NCBI GenBank assembly: GCA_963745755.1
Contig: CAVUYP010000001.1
Span: 2,822,206-2,886,205 of the forward strand
Length of the DNA: 64,000 nucleotides
From: RHKX01 sp963745755
Lineage (GTDB): Bacteria > Actinomycetota > Thermoleophilia > Solirubrobacterales > 70-9
Direction of reading: 5' to 3'
Position 1 is the stretch's first letter; each line of letters opens with the position of its first letter. Made by a program: the position numbers and the translations under genes. The notes below the pieces were generated by a model that was not told the DNA's origin, searched no databases, and worked only from the letters and a program-made list of their open reading frames with translations. Below are positions 9,730-17,169 of this stretch, in pieces.

Positions 9730-10779
9730 TCAGAGGCCGTACGCCTCCTTCAGCTCCGGGTCCTTCTCGGCCAGCATCTCGGCGAGGTTGACCATCACCT
9801 TGCACTGCTTCCAGGTCGCGTCGTCCTGCATCTTGCCGTCGATCATGTGGACGCCGCGGCCGTCCGGGATCGCCTCGATGACCTTCTTGGCGAACTTGAC
9901 CTCGTCGGGGTCGGGGCTGAAGACCTTCTTGGCGATCCCGATCTGGACCGGGTGCAGGGTCCAGGTGCCGACGCAGCCGAGCAGGAAGGCGGCCCGGAAC
10001 TGCGCCTCGCAGCCGGCGACGTCCTTGATGTCGCCGTAGGGGCCGTAGAAGGGGAGGATGCCCGCCGAGGTGCAGGCATCGACCATGCGGGCGATCGAGT
10101 AGTGCCAGGGGTCCTGCTGCGCGGTCGCCCGCGGCGCGTCGGGGTCGTCGGGGTTCGGGTCGTTGATGACCAGGTAGCCGGGGTGGCCGCCGCCGACGCG
10201 GGTCGTCTTCATGCGCCGCGACGCCGCCAGGTCGGCGGGGCCGAAGCTCATCCCCTGCATGCGCGGGCTCGCGGTCGCGATCTCCTCGAGGTTGACGACG
10301 CCGAGCGAGGTTTCGAGGATCGCGTGGACGAGGATCGGCCGCTCGATCCCGGCCTTCGCCTCGAGCTGGGCGAGCAGCCGGTCGACGTAGTGGATGTCCC
10401 AGGCGCCCTCGACCTTCGGGACCATGATCACGTCGAGCTTGTCGCCGATCTCGGTGACCAGCGTCGTCAGGTCGTCGAGCACCCACGGGCTCTCCAGCGA
10501 GTTGACGCGGGTCCAGAGCTGGGTCTCTCCGAAGTCGACGGCGTTGGCGACCTTGACCAGGCCCTCGCGGGCGGCGACCTTCTTGTCGACCGGCACCGCG
10601 TCCTCGAGGTTGCCGAGCAGGATGTCGGCCTGCTTGGCCATGTCGGGGACCTTGGCCGCCATCTTCTCGTTCGAGGCGTCGAAGAAGTGGATCATCCGCG
10701 AGGGGCGGAAGGGGACGTCCAGGACGGGGTCCGGGGCGCCGATCGCGAGGGGCTGGGCGAAGCTGCGTGGGTTTCTCAA
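9730..10779 (-). CDS. mcl1: L-malyl-CoA/beta-methylmalyl-CoA lyase
   Basis: HpcH/HpaI (CitE-like) Mg-dependent lyase of 349 residues that cleaves methylmalyl-CoA to glyoxylate and propionyl-CoA and malyl-CoA to glyoxylate and acetyl-CoA. The markers are LLGNLEDAVPVDKKVAAREG (metal and CoA region), DVIMVPKVEGAWDIHYVD, HAILETSLGVVNLEEIA, GMSFGPADLAASRR and the C-terminal GTWTLHPVQI. Length and motifs match Mcl1 better than citrate lyase beta chain. The TTG start at 10779 follows AGGAG with 5-base spacing. It is divergent from the lipoprotein at 10911 and close to other ethylmalonyl-CoA pathway genes. Confidence 0.85.
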   Translation of the reverse strand: MRNPRSFAQPLAIGAPDPVLDVPFRPSRMIHFFDASNEKMAAKVPDMAKQADILLGNLEDAVPVDKKVAAREGLVKVANAVDFGETQLWTRVNSLESPWVLDDLTTLVTEIGDKLDVIMVPKVEGAWDIHYVDRLLAQLEAKAGIERPILVHAILETSLGVVNLEEIATASPRMQGMSFGPADLAASRRMKTTRVGGGHPGYLVINDPNPDDPDAPRATAQQDPWHYSIARMVDACTSAGILPFYGPYGDIKDVAGCEAQFRAAFLLGCVGTWTLHPVQIGIAKKVFSPDPDEVKFAKKVIEAIPDGRGVHMIDGKMQDDATWKQCKVMVNLAEMLAEKDPELKEAYGL

Positions 10780-10857
10780 TTCTGCTCCTGGGGGTCTGAC
10801 GATTCGGAGGGCGGACGCTACCGCAGCCCCGCGCCACGGTCGCGTCCGGCCCGGGCG

Positions 10858-10863
10858 TAGACT
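10858..10863 (+). promoter_or_regulatory. -10 box TAGACT (leadered)
   Basis: TAGACT lies 47 bases before the TTG start of the following lipoprotein gene, leaving a leader of about 40 bases that contains a clear AGGGAG ribosome site. Confidence 0.4.
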
Positions 10864-10910
10864 GAGCGCGCAATCGGCCCTGATCGGAGGGCCCCGACCA
10901 GGGAGTTACC

Positions 10911-11438
10911 TTGCGACTTCTACGAATTCCGCTAATCGTCCTTGCCCTCGTCGGCCTGATCGCGGTGGCCGGCTGCGGCGGCAGCGACAGCACCGACAGC
11001 AGCAGCTCGGACACGCTCAGCAACGAGGAATACGCCCAGCAGGCGCAGACGATCCTGCTCCAGTTCGGCAACAGCTTTCAGGAGCTCGGCACGCAGATCT
11101 CGAACTCGAAGACGCCGACCGAGTTCAGCGACTACGTCAACCAGGCCGAGGATGAGATCCAGGGCGCGATCGACGACTTCAGCGCCCTGAACCCGCCCTC
11201 CGACGCCCAGGAGGGGCACGACCAGACGCTCTCGGCGCTCGAGAACTTCTCCTCGAAGCTGACCGACGTCAGCGAGGCGGCCGACTCCGGCGACAAGAAG
11301 GCCCTCCAGGATGCCGCCCAGGCGCTTCAGCAGGCCGGTCTCGACTTCCAGAGCGAGCTGACGCAGGCATCGCAGTCGCTCCAGGATGCCGGGATCGAGC
11401 TCGGCGGCAGCTCCACCGACTCGACCACGGGCGGCTGA
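10911..11438 (+). CDS. Helical lipoprotein of unknown function
   Basis: An exported lipoprotein of 175 residues. The hydrophobic segment IVLALVGLIAVAGCGGS carries the lipobox (Cys near residue 22), then a Ser/Asp-rich linker. The rest is mostly alpha-helical and acidic (LSNEEYAQQAQTILLQFGNS, then NQAEDEIQGAIDDFSALNPP), a composition seen in many actinobacterial lipoproteins and reminiscent of four-helix or tetratricopeptide-like folds. The TTG start at 10911 is supported by AGGGAG 5 bases upstream. A strong hairpin follows 34 bases after the stop. No enzyme motif is seen. Confidence 0.72.
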   Translation: MRLLRIPLIVLALVGLIAVAGCGGSDSTDSSSSDTLSNEEYAQQAQTILLQFGNSFQELGTQISNSKTPTEFSDYVNQAEDEIQGAIDDFSALNPPSDAQEGHDQTLSALENFSSKLTDVSEAADSGDKKALQDAAQALQQAGLDFQSELTQASQSLQDAGIELGGSSTDSTTGG

Positions 11439-11472
11439 GCCGCCGCCGGCCCCGCGGCCGGCGATCGGCGTC

Positions 11473-11507
11473 AGGGGCTCCTCCGGACTTGGTCCGGAGG
11501 AGCCCCT
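11473..11507 (+). terminator. Strong intrinsic-type terminator hairpin
   Basis: AGGGGCTCCTCCGGAC (11473-11488) pairs perfectly with GTCCGGAGGAGCCCCT (11492-11507): 16 bp with a 3-base loop. The 3' side continues TCGCTTT, a weak T-tract. It closes the lipoprotein gene. Confidence 0.8.
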
Positions 11508-11637
11508 TCGCTTTCCGGCGCCGGAGTCCGGCCGCCGGTATCCTTCGCCCGTCGCAGGCGACCGCGAGAACGCGCAAGCCCGCGGAGCCGCGACGAGGTC
11601 CGACGTTCGCCCCAGATCCCCGCAGGAGCCTTCACAC

Positions 11638-12855
11638 ATGGCCGTAGACGCCCCGACCTTCGAAGAGAAGACCGACATCCAGAAGGAGATCACCGAGATG
11701 GTGCGCTCCTTCGTCGACAACGAGATCATCCCGGTCGCCGGGGAGTACGACCACGAGGACAAGTTCCCGGAGCCGATCGTCGAGCAGATGAAGGAGCTCG
11801 GCCTGTTCGGGGTGACGATCCCCGAGGAGTACGGCGGGATGGGCCTCGACCTGACGACCTACACGATGATCGTCGAGGAGCTCTCGCGCGGCTGGATCTC
11901 GATCTCCGGCGTCGTCAACACCCACTTCATCGGCTCCTACCTGCTGATGAAGTTCGGCACCGACGAGCAGAAGGACTACTTCCTGCCGAAGATGGCGACC
12001 GGCGAGATCCGCGCCGCCTTCTCGCTGTCGGAGCCCGAGGTCGGCTCCGACGTCCAGGGCATCAAGGCGACCGCCAAGAAGGACGAGTCGAGCGGTGAGT
12101 GGATCCTCGACGGGCAGAAGATGTGGGTCACCAACGGCCTCCGCTCGTCGGTCGTCTTCACGCTGATGAAGAACGACACCAAGGCCGACCCGCCGCACAC
12201 CGGGATGACCTGCTTCATCACCGAGAAGGCGCCGGGCGAGCACAAGAACAGCGGCGAGTTCGCCGGCCTCGAGGTGCCACCGCAGATCAAGAAGATGGGC
12301 TACAAGGGCGTCGAGTCGACCGAGCTCGTCTACAACGGCTACCGCTGCTCGCCCGACCGGATCCTCGGTGGCGAGGAGGAGGGTCTCGGCAGGGGCTTCG
12401 CGCAGATGATGGACGCGCTCGAGGTCGGCCGGGTCAACGTCGCCGCGCGCGGCGTCGGCATCGCCCAGCGCGCCCTCGAGCTGGCGCTTCGCTACAGCCA
12501 GGAGCGGAAGACGTTCGGCAAGCCGATCGCCCAGCATCAGGCGATCCTCTTCAAGCTCGCCGACATGGCGACGAAGATCGAGGCGGCCCGGCTGGTGACG
12601 CTGAAGGCGGCGCGGATGAAGGACGCCGGGCAGCGCTCCGACCTCGAGGCCGGCATGGCGAAGCTGATCGCCTCCGAGACCGGCAAGGAGTGCGTCGAGC
12701 AGTCGTTCCGGATCCACGGCGGCTACGGCTACTCGAAGGAGTACGAGATCGAGCGCCTCTACCGCGACGCGCCGCTGCTGCTGATCGGCGAGGGTACGTC
12801 GGAGATCCAGCGAATGGTCATCGGCAAGAAGCTCCTCCAGCGCAACAAGATCTGA
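11638..12855 (+). CDS. mcd: Acyl-CoA dehydrogenase, probable methylsuccinyl-CoA dehydrogenase
   Basis: FAD-dependent acyl-CoA dehydrogenase of 405 residues. FSLSEPEVGSDVQGIKATA and WVTNGLRSSVVF are the substrate/FAD loop, ERKTFGKPIAQHQAI and IHGGYGYSKEYEIERLYRD the C-terminal helices, and LIGEGTSEIQ places the usual catalytic Glu within EGTSE-type sequence. The family alone would permit many short-chain acyl-CoAs. The methylsuccinyl-CoA assignment rests on context: malyl-CoA lyase, a MaoC hydratase and ethylmalonyl-CoA mutase all lie within 8 kb, as in Streptomyces ethylmalonyl-CoA clusters. ATG at 11638 follows AGGAG by 9 bases. The next gene starts 5 bases after the stop. Confidence 0.8.
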   Translation: MAVDAPTFEEKTDIQKEITEMVRSFVDNEIIPVAGEYDHEDKFPEPIVEQMKELGLFGVTIPEEYGGMGLDLTTYTMIVEELSRGWISISGVVNTHFIGSYLLMKFGTDEQKDYFLPKMATGEIRAAFSLSEPEVGSDVQGIKATAKKDESSGEWILDGQKMWVTNGLRSSVVFTLMKNDTKADPPHTGMTCFITEKAPGEHKNSGEFAGLEVPPQIKKMGYKGVESTELVYNGYRCSPDRILGGEEEGLGRGFAQMMDALEVGRVNVAARGVGIAQRALELALRYSQERKTFGKPIAQHQAILFKLADMATKIEAARLVTLKAARMKDAGQRSDLEAGMAKLIASETGKECVEQSFRIHGGYGYSKEYEIERLYRDAPLLLIGEGTSEIQRMVIGKKLLQRNKI

Positions 12856-12860
12856 GCCTC

Positions 12861-13223
12861 TTGAGCTCCATCACCCAAGACCTGATCGGCATCGCCTACA
12901 AGCGGTTCCTCGAGCAGCTTCCGGCACTGACGAAGCTGAAGCTGGTCGCCCGCCTGGAGCTGCGCGGCCGCGGCGACGTCCAGGTATTCCGGGTCAGCGC
13001 CCCGGGCCCGGAGATCACCAAGGAGGAGCCGGAGGACGCCCGGATCGAGATCTCGCTGCCGCGGGCCGACTTCAACGACCTCGCCGACGCCGACCTCTCG
13101 CACTGGCAGACCGCCTACGAGCACGGCGTCGTCAAGATCGGCGGCGACCCGGCGGTGATCAGGCTGCTCGGCGGCGTCATCGCCAAGCACGAGGCGCGCG
13201 GCAAGCTCAAGCGCGTCCGCTGA
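12861..13223 (+). CDS. SCP2-like small protein
   Basis: A 120-residue protein beginning with TTG, MSSITQDLIGIAYKRFLEQL. The C-terminal half (PRADFNDLADADLSHWQTAY, then VKIGGDPAVIRLLGGVI) resembles the sterol-carrier-protein-2 pattern in which a helix is followed by a Gly-Lys-Ile-x-Gly-Asp turn and a last helix lining a lipid or acyl-CoA tunnel. It sits between the acyl-CoA dehydrogenase and the MaoC hydratase with 5 and 55 bp spacing. A carrier role for a CoA intermediate would fit, but this is inference. No Shine-Dalgarno sequence is evident; translational coupling to the preceding stop is likely. Confidence 0.6.
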   Translation: MSSITQDLIGIAYKRFLEQLPALTKLKLVARLELRGRGDVQVFRVSAPGPEITKEEPEDARIEISLPRADFNDLADADLSHWQTAYEHGVVKIGGDPAVIRLLGGVIAKHEARGKLKRVR

Positions 13224-13278
13224 GCGCCGCCGCACGAAACCTTCCGAAGTCCCCGAACCGATAACGCAACGAGGAGCA

Positions 13279-13800
13279 ATGAGCGACACCGAGACCCACG
13301 AGCTGATCACCGACCAGGCCGGACGCGAGGCATCGGGCGCCCACCCGTACGGCCGCTACCTCGAGGAGTTCGAGGTCGGCGCCGTCTACAAGCACTGGCC
13401 CGCCAAGACCGTGACCGAGTCGGACGACCACCTGTTCTGCCTGATCACGATGAACCACCACCCGCTGCACCTCAACGACGTCTACGCCGGCGAGTCCCAG
13501 CAGGGCAGGAACGTCGTCGTCGGGCCGCTCGTCTACTCGCTGGCGCTCGGCATGTCGGTCAGCGACGTCTCCGGCAAGGCGATCGCGAACCTGGCGACCG
13601 AGGACCTCAGCCACCCGAACCCGGTGTTCCACGGTGACACGCTCTACTGCGAGTCGGAGGTCCTCGAGGTCCGGCCCTCGAAGTCGAAGCCGGACCGCGG
13701 CATCGTCAAGGTCCACACCCGCGTCTACAAGCAGGACAACACGCTCGTCGCCGAGTTCAAGCGGACGGTCCTGATCCCCCGCAAGAACCCCGGGGAGTAG
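13279..13800 (+). CDS. mch: MaoC-family hydratase, probable mesaconyl-CoA hydratase
   Basis: A 173-residue hotdog hydratase. GRYLEEFEVGAVYKHWPAKT is the family entry, and DDHLFCLITMNHHPLHLNDV carries the hydratase-2 motif with the Asp and His that activate water. LGMSVSDVSGKAIANLATED and PVFHGDTLYCESEVLEVRPS follow as in short actinobacterial mesaconyl-CoA hydratases, which convert mesaconyl-CoA to beta-methylmalyl-CoA. The ATG at 13279 has GAGGAG immediately upstream. It is part of the run acyl-CoA dehydrogenase, SCP2-like, MaoC. A general enoyl-CoA hydratase is the alternative. Confidence 0.8.
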   Translation: MSDTETHELITDQAGREASGAHPYGRYLEEFEVGAVYKHWPAKTVTESDDHLFCLITMNHHPLHLNDVYAGESQQGRNVVVGPLVYSLALGMSVSDVSGKAIANLATEDLSHPNPVFHGDTLYCESEVLEVRPSKSKPDRGIVKVHTRVYKQDNTLVAEFKRTVLIPRKNPGE

Positions 13801-13819
13801 GGCGGGCGGGCACGTCGCG

Positions 13820-14477
13820 GTGGCCGATCCGTACGCAACCCGGCGCCCCGACCTGAGCGGCCGCCCCGACGGCCCGCCGCCGTGGGCGGCCGCGGTGAGC
13901 AGCCGCGGTGGCGCCCTGATCGGCGCCGACGGCAGCCTCGAGCCGGGCGCGGAGTTCGCCGTCGTCGGCTGCCGGGGGATCGGCACCGCTGGCGCCGGTG
14001 GCGCTGCTCGAGCCGCCGCTGGCGGTGCTGCTCTGGCTCGAGCACGTCGCCGCCGAGCGCGAGGCGAAGGCCGCCAACGGGCTGCTCGCGGGTCTGGCGG
14101 CCCTCGCGAAGCCGATCTTCGCCGTCAAGCACGGCGCCGTCGGCGGACCGGCCGACCGCCCGGGCTGTACCGCGATCGAGCCGGAGCTGGTCGCCGCGGT
14201 CCTCGACGCCCGCGAGGCGGTCGCCTGGGAGCGGGATCCCGACTTCGGCTACCACGTTGCCGCCGCCGTCCCGGGGCTCGACGACCCGGCCGCGCGGGTG
14301 CTGTTGCCGCGGCTCCTCTACGCCGACAACGGGCGGGTCTACGAGCACGCCGGCCTCGTCGCCGACAAGCAGCGCGAGCGCCACGAGATCGCCGCCGCCG
14401 TGGCGGGCCTCGATCCGACCGTCGTCGCGGTCGCCGGCTGGCCGCCTCGCGTCACCACCGACAGCTGGCGCGACTAG
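13820..14477 (+). CDS. Frameshifted ORF with weak ATP-PEPCK C-terminal resemblance
   Basis: The GTG at 13820 opens a frame (MADPYATRRPDLSGRP) that loses coherence at the five-G run 13974-13978. Removing one G joins it to LEPPLAVLLWLEHVAAEREA and on to the stop at 14477, about 218 residues in all. The C-terminal part WERDPDFGYHVAAAVPGLDD followed by VLLPRLLYADNGRVYEHAGL resembles the end of ATP-dependent PEP carboxykinase, where DPxFG, the VPG loop and an R-x-x-Y/W-D segment occur. The kinase domain is absent, so it cannot be a working enzyme of that type. It may be a remnant or a distinct small family. I do not recognise a confident function. Confidence 0.45.
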
Positions 14478-14570
14478 CGCGGCTCTCCGGCCGCCCGGTC
14501 TGCCGCCGTCGAAGGCGGCGGCTTGCGAAGCTGTGCGGGCACCAGGTCGACAGATGAGGAGAGACGACGA

Positions 14571-15626
14571 ATGAGCGATACCCCCGAGACCCTCGACGCG
14601 CTGATCCGCGTTCCCGCCCCCTCCGGATACGAGACGCCGGCGGCCGAGGTGTGGCGCGAGGCGGCGTCGTTCGGCGACGTCGCCGCCGACGTCCTCGGGT
14701 CCTCGACGGTCTCGGTCGGCGTCGCCGAGGACCGGCCGACCGTCGCGGTCGTCGGCCACATCGACGAGATCGGGCTGTTCGTCAGCCACGTCGACGACGA
14801 GGGCTTCCTCTGGTTCGGGCCGATCGGCGGCTGGGACCCGCAGAACCTGGTCGGCCAGCGGGTCGTCATCCGCGGCCGCGACGGCGAGGTGCCGGGCGTG
14901 ATCGGCAAGAAGCCGATTCACCTGCTCGAGCCCGACGATCGTAAGAAGCCGGCCGAGATCAAGTCGATGCACATCGACATCGGCGCCCGCGACAAGGACG
15001 AGGCGCTGAAGCTGGTCAGCGTCGGCGATCCGGCGGTGCTCGCGGCGGAGCCGCTGAACCTGCCGAACGGCCGGCTCGTCTCGCGCTCGCTCGACAACCG
15101 GCTCGGCTCCTACGTCGCCCTCGAGGTCGCCCGCCGGATCGGCGCCGGGGAGGACGTGCCGGTCGGCGTCGTCGGCTGCGCTGTATCGCAGGAGGAGATC
15201 GGCCTGTTCGGCTCGGCGACGACCGGCTTCTCGCTGAACCCCGACGTGGCGATCGCCGTCGACGTCACCCACGCCACCGACGCGCCCGGCATCTCGAAGC
15301 AGGAGAACGGCGACCACGCGCTCGGCTCGGGCCCGGTCGTCGCTCGTGGCTCGACCCTGAGCCCGAAGGTCTCCGACCTGCTCCGCGACGCCGCCGAGGC
15401 CGAGGAGATCGACTTCACGTTCGAGGCCTCGGGCCGCTACACCGGCACCGACGCCGACTCGCTGCAGATCGCGCGGGGCGGCATCGCCACCGGCCTGATC
15501 TCGATCCCGCTCCGCTACATGCACTCGTCGGTGGAGATGGTCGCCCTCGAGGACGTCGAGGGGGCGATCCGCCTGATCGAGGCATTCGTGCGCAGGCTCG
15601 ACCCGGCCGAGTCGTTCCTCCGCTGA
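14571..15626 (+). CDS. M42-family metallo-aminopeptidase
   Basis: Cytoplasmic dinuclear-metal peptidase of the M42 (glutamyl aminopeptidase/tetrahedral aminopeptidase) family, 351 residues. The metal ligands are visible in order: His and Asp in VVGHIDEIGLF, Asp in SLDNRLGSYVALE, the Glu pair in SQEEIGLFGSATT, Asp in AVDVTHATDAPG and the last His in MHSSVEMVALEDV. GPIGGWDPQNLVGQRVVIRG is the typical family loop. These enzymes trim N-terminal residues from peptides released by proteolysis and often form dodecamers. The ATG at 14571 follows a purine-rich GAGGAGAGACGACGA leader. A terminator hairpin lies 130 bases downstream. Confidence 0.88.
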   Translation: MSDTPETLDALIRVPAPSGYETPAAEVWREAASFGDVAADVLGSSTVSVGVAEDRPTVAVVGHIDEIGLFVSHVDDEGFLWFGPIGGWDPQNLVGQRVVIRGRDGEVPGVIGKKPIHLLEPDDRKKPAEIKSMHIDIGARDKDEALKLVSVGDPAVLAAEPLNLPNGRLVSRSLDNRLGSYVALEVARRIGAGEDVPVGVVGCAVSQEEIGLFGSATTGFSLNPDVAIAVDVTHATDAPGISKQENGDHALGSGPVVARGSTLSPKVSDLLRDAAEAEEIDFTFEASGRYTGTDADSLQIARGGIATGLISIPLRYMHSSVEMVALEDVEGAIRLIEAFVRRLDPAESFLR

Positions 15627-15755
15627 GCAGTCGGCAGGGCGCCGCCTGGCGAGCTGCCCGCACGGCGGCGGCACGGGTATGGCAGTGAGGGAAGGGGAAT
15701 GGCCGGCGCCGGGTTGCTCGCGAAGGGGGCGGAACGGGTGGCGATTGGGCGATTC

Positions 15756-15776
15756 CGACGGCTATTCCGTCGTTTT
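15756..15776 (+). terminator. Intrinsic terminator after the M42 gene
   Basis: CGACGG and CCGTCG form a 6-bp stem around the loop CTATT, directly followed by TTTT. A 10-bp outer inverted repeat (15740-15749 with 15779-15788) encloses it. Confidence 0.65.
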
Positions 15777-15789
15777 GCCCCAATCGCCC

Positions 15790-15955
15790 GCGAAGCGGAG
15801 CCCCTACGGCTTGGGCAGGCACACATGTCTTCCGGCCCCGTCACCGCGCCACCCGGGGAGACCGGACGCGAAGCGGAGCCTCCCGGCGGGCGAGACACAC
15901 ATGTCCTCCCGTCCCGTTCACCGCGCCACCCGGGGAGACCGGACGCGAAGCGGAG
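15790..15955 (+). repeat. Tandem copies 1 and 2 of the ACACATGTC repeat
   Basis: Copy 1 spans 15821-15878 and copy 2 spans 15897-15955. Each starts ACACATGTC, runs through CACCGCGCCACCCGGGGAGA and ends GCGAAGCGGAG. They differ at about four positions. A third GCGAAGCGGAG end at 15790-15800 shows a further partial unit, giving a period of 77-78 bp. A diverged inverted copy lies at 7395-7453. Confidence 0.75.
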
Positions 15956-15977
15956 GATCTCCCCGGAGGTATCTACC

Positions 15978-16547
15978 TCAGTGGGCTTCGTCGGCCGCGT
16001 GCGCGGGCGGCCGCGATTCCTCGGCGAGCGAGGTGATCTCGAGCGGGCCGCGGGCGGCGCCCTCGAGGACGTCGGAGGCCTCGTTCGGCGAGCGGGCGTA
16101 GAGCTCGACGAGGAGGTGGACGACGATCCGCTCCTCGTCGTGCTTGTGGAAGCGGACGTGGGTGAAGAACTCGCGGGTGCCGGCATCGCCGAAGGCGCCG
16201 TAGGTGAGGCTGTCGGCGGCCTCGGGGCCGGAGCAGACCTCGACGAGGTCCTGGTCGACGGTGACCGTGCAGGAGGCGACCCAGGGGGTGCCGGCGACGA
16301 GCCGCTCCCAGCGGTCCGGGATCGGCACCACCTTGCCCTCCTCGACGGCGAGGTGGGGCTGGTCGTGCATGCAGTCGAGGCACTGGACGACCGACTCCTG
16401 GACCTCGTCGATCCGCTCGGCCGGCTCGCCGGTCTCGGGGTCGATGCGGAGGATCGCGTCGTAGTGCACCTGCGCCTCGAGGCGCTGCGACCAGCAGCGG
16501 TAGCAGCGCAGCCAGGCGCTGCGATCGGTGTTGAGCTCTTCGGCCAT
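15978..16547 (-). CDS. Hypothetical protein with two CxxC pairs
   Basis: Unrecognised protein of 189 residues starting MAEELNTDRSAWLRCYRCWS. Two cysteine pairs, CYRC near residue 15 and CLDC near residue 56 (VVQCLDCMHDQPH), could bind one zinc as a split ribbon. The middle and end have an alternating strand pattern (TPWVASCTVTVDQDLVEV) and an acidic/hydrophobic helical tail. It faces the M42 gene and has a GNAT gene 58 bp behind it on the same strand. The ATG at 16547 is chosen over upstream starts because coding-like composition begins there. No function is proposed. Confidence 0.65.
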   Translation of the reverse strand: MAEELNTDRSAWLRCYRCWSQRLEAQVHYDAILRIDPETGEPAERIDEVQESVVQCLDCMHDQPHLAVEEGKVVPIPDRWERLVAGTPWVASCTVTVDQDLVEVCSGPEAADSLTYGAFGDAGTREFFTHVRFHKHDEERIVVHLLVELYARSPNEASDVLEGAARGPLEITSLAEESRPPAHAADEAH

Positions 16548-16605
16548 GCGTAACCCCAATTGTGGCGGGTCGGGCAAGGCGGCGCCGGCGGCACGCCGGT
16601 GACTG

Positions 16606-17163
16606 TCAGGACCGTTGCGGCGCCTCTCCGCGGAGCAGCGAGTACATGGCGACGTCCCGGGACGTGCCCTTGATGACCAGCCAGGAGCGGAGGATGCCCT
16701 CGAAGCGGAACCCACAGCGCTCGGCGACGGCGCAGGAGGCAACGTTGCCGCGCTCGGCCGCGATCCCGATCCGGTCGACCGGCAGGCTCGCGAAGATCCA
16801 GCCGCTGAGCAGCGTCACCGCCCGCGCCGCGACCCCGCGGCCGCGCGCACCGGCCGCCAGCCAGTAGCCGACCTCACAGCGACGCTCGTCGCGGTCGAAG
16901 CGGACGATGCCGGCAGCGCCGAGGAATCCGCCGTCCGCGGCGTCGACGAGAGCGAGGTGGAGCTCCTCGCCCGGTCCGGAGCGCCACGCGCCGATCCACT
17001 CCCGCATCGCGTCGGCATGGTTGTCGTCGGGGACCCGGGTCCAGCGCAGGACGTCGGGATCGAGCGAGGCCGCGGCGATCTCCTCGAGGTCGGACTCGGC
17101 ATGCAGGCGCAGCCGCACGACGCCGTCGTCGATCCCGCCGATCGGGAACTCGATCGCCGCCAC
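16606..17163 (-). CDS. GNAT acetyltransferase, RimJ/RimL type
   Basis: N-acetyltransferase of 185 residues that would transfer acetyl from acetyl-CoA to an amino group of a protein or small molecule. VRLRLHAESDLEEIAAAS is the N-terminal strand-helix, VGYWLAAGARGRGVAARAVT contains the acetyl-CoA pyrophosphate loop (R-G-R-G-V-A) and ERGNVASCAVAERCGFRFEG is the RimJ/L-type C-terminal segment. The GTG start lies 6 bases behind the mutase stop, so it is probably read from the mutase transcript. The substrate is not inferable. Confidence 0.85.
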   Translation of the reverse strand: MAAIEFPIGGIDDGVVRLRLHAESDLEEIAAASLDPDVLRWTRVPDDNHADAMREWIGAWRSGPGEELHLALVDAADGGFLGAAGIVRFDRDERRCEVGYWLAAGARGRGVAARAVTLLSGWIFASLPVDRIGIAAERGNVASCAVAERCGFRFEGILRSWLVIKGTSRDVAMYSLLRGEAPQRS

Positions 17164-17169
17164 CGGGCG

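Larger units (their letters stand above)
15627..15977. other. Non-coding convergent interval with hairpins and repeats
   Basis: This 351-bp gap between convergent genes has no supportable gene. It holds a T-tailed hairpin (15756-15776) nested in a larger inverted repeat, GGCGATTGGG (15740-15749) with CCCAATCGCC (15779-15788), and then two and a half tandem copies of a 77-bp repeat unit. Confidence 0.7.

Noticed and set aside
9730..10779. Citrate lyase beta chain
   Set aside because: No alpha or gamma subunit nearby. Length and motifs fit malyl-CoA lyase, and pathway partners are adjacent.
15821..15955. Tandem repeats considered as a CRISPR array
   Set aside because: Only two to three units of about 77 bp without constant short repeats and variable spacers, and no cas genes in the window.
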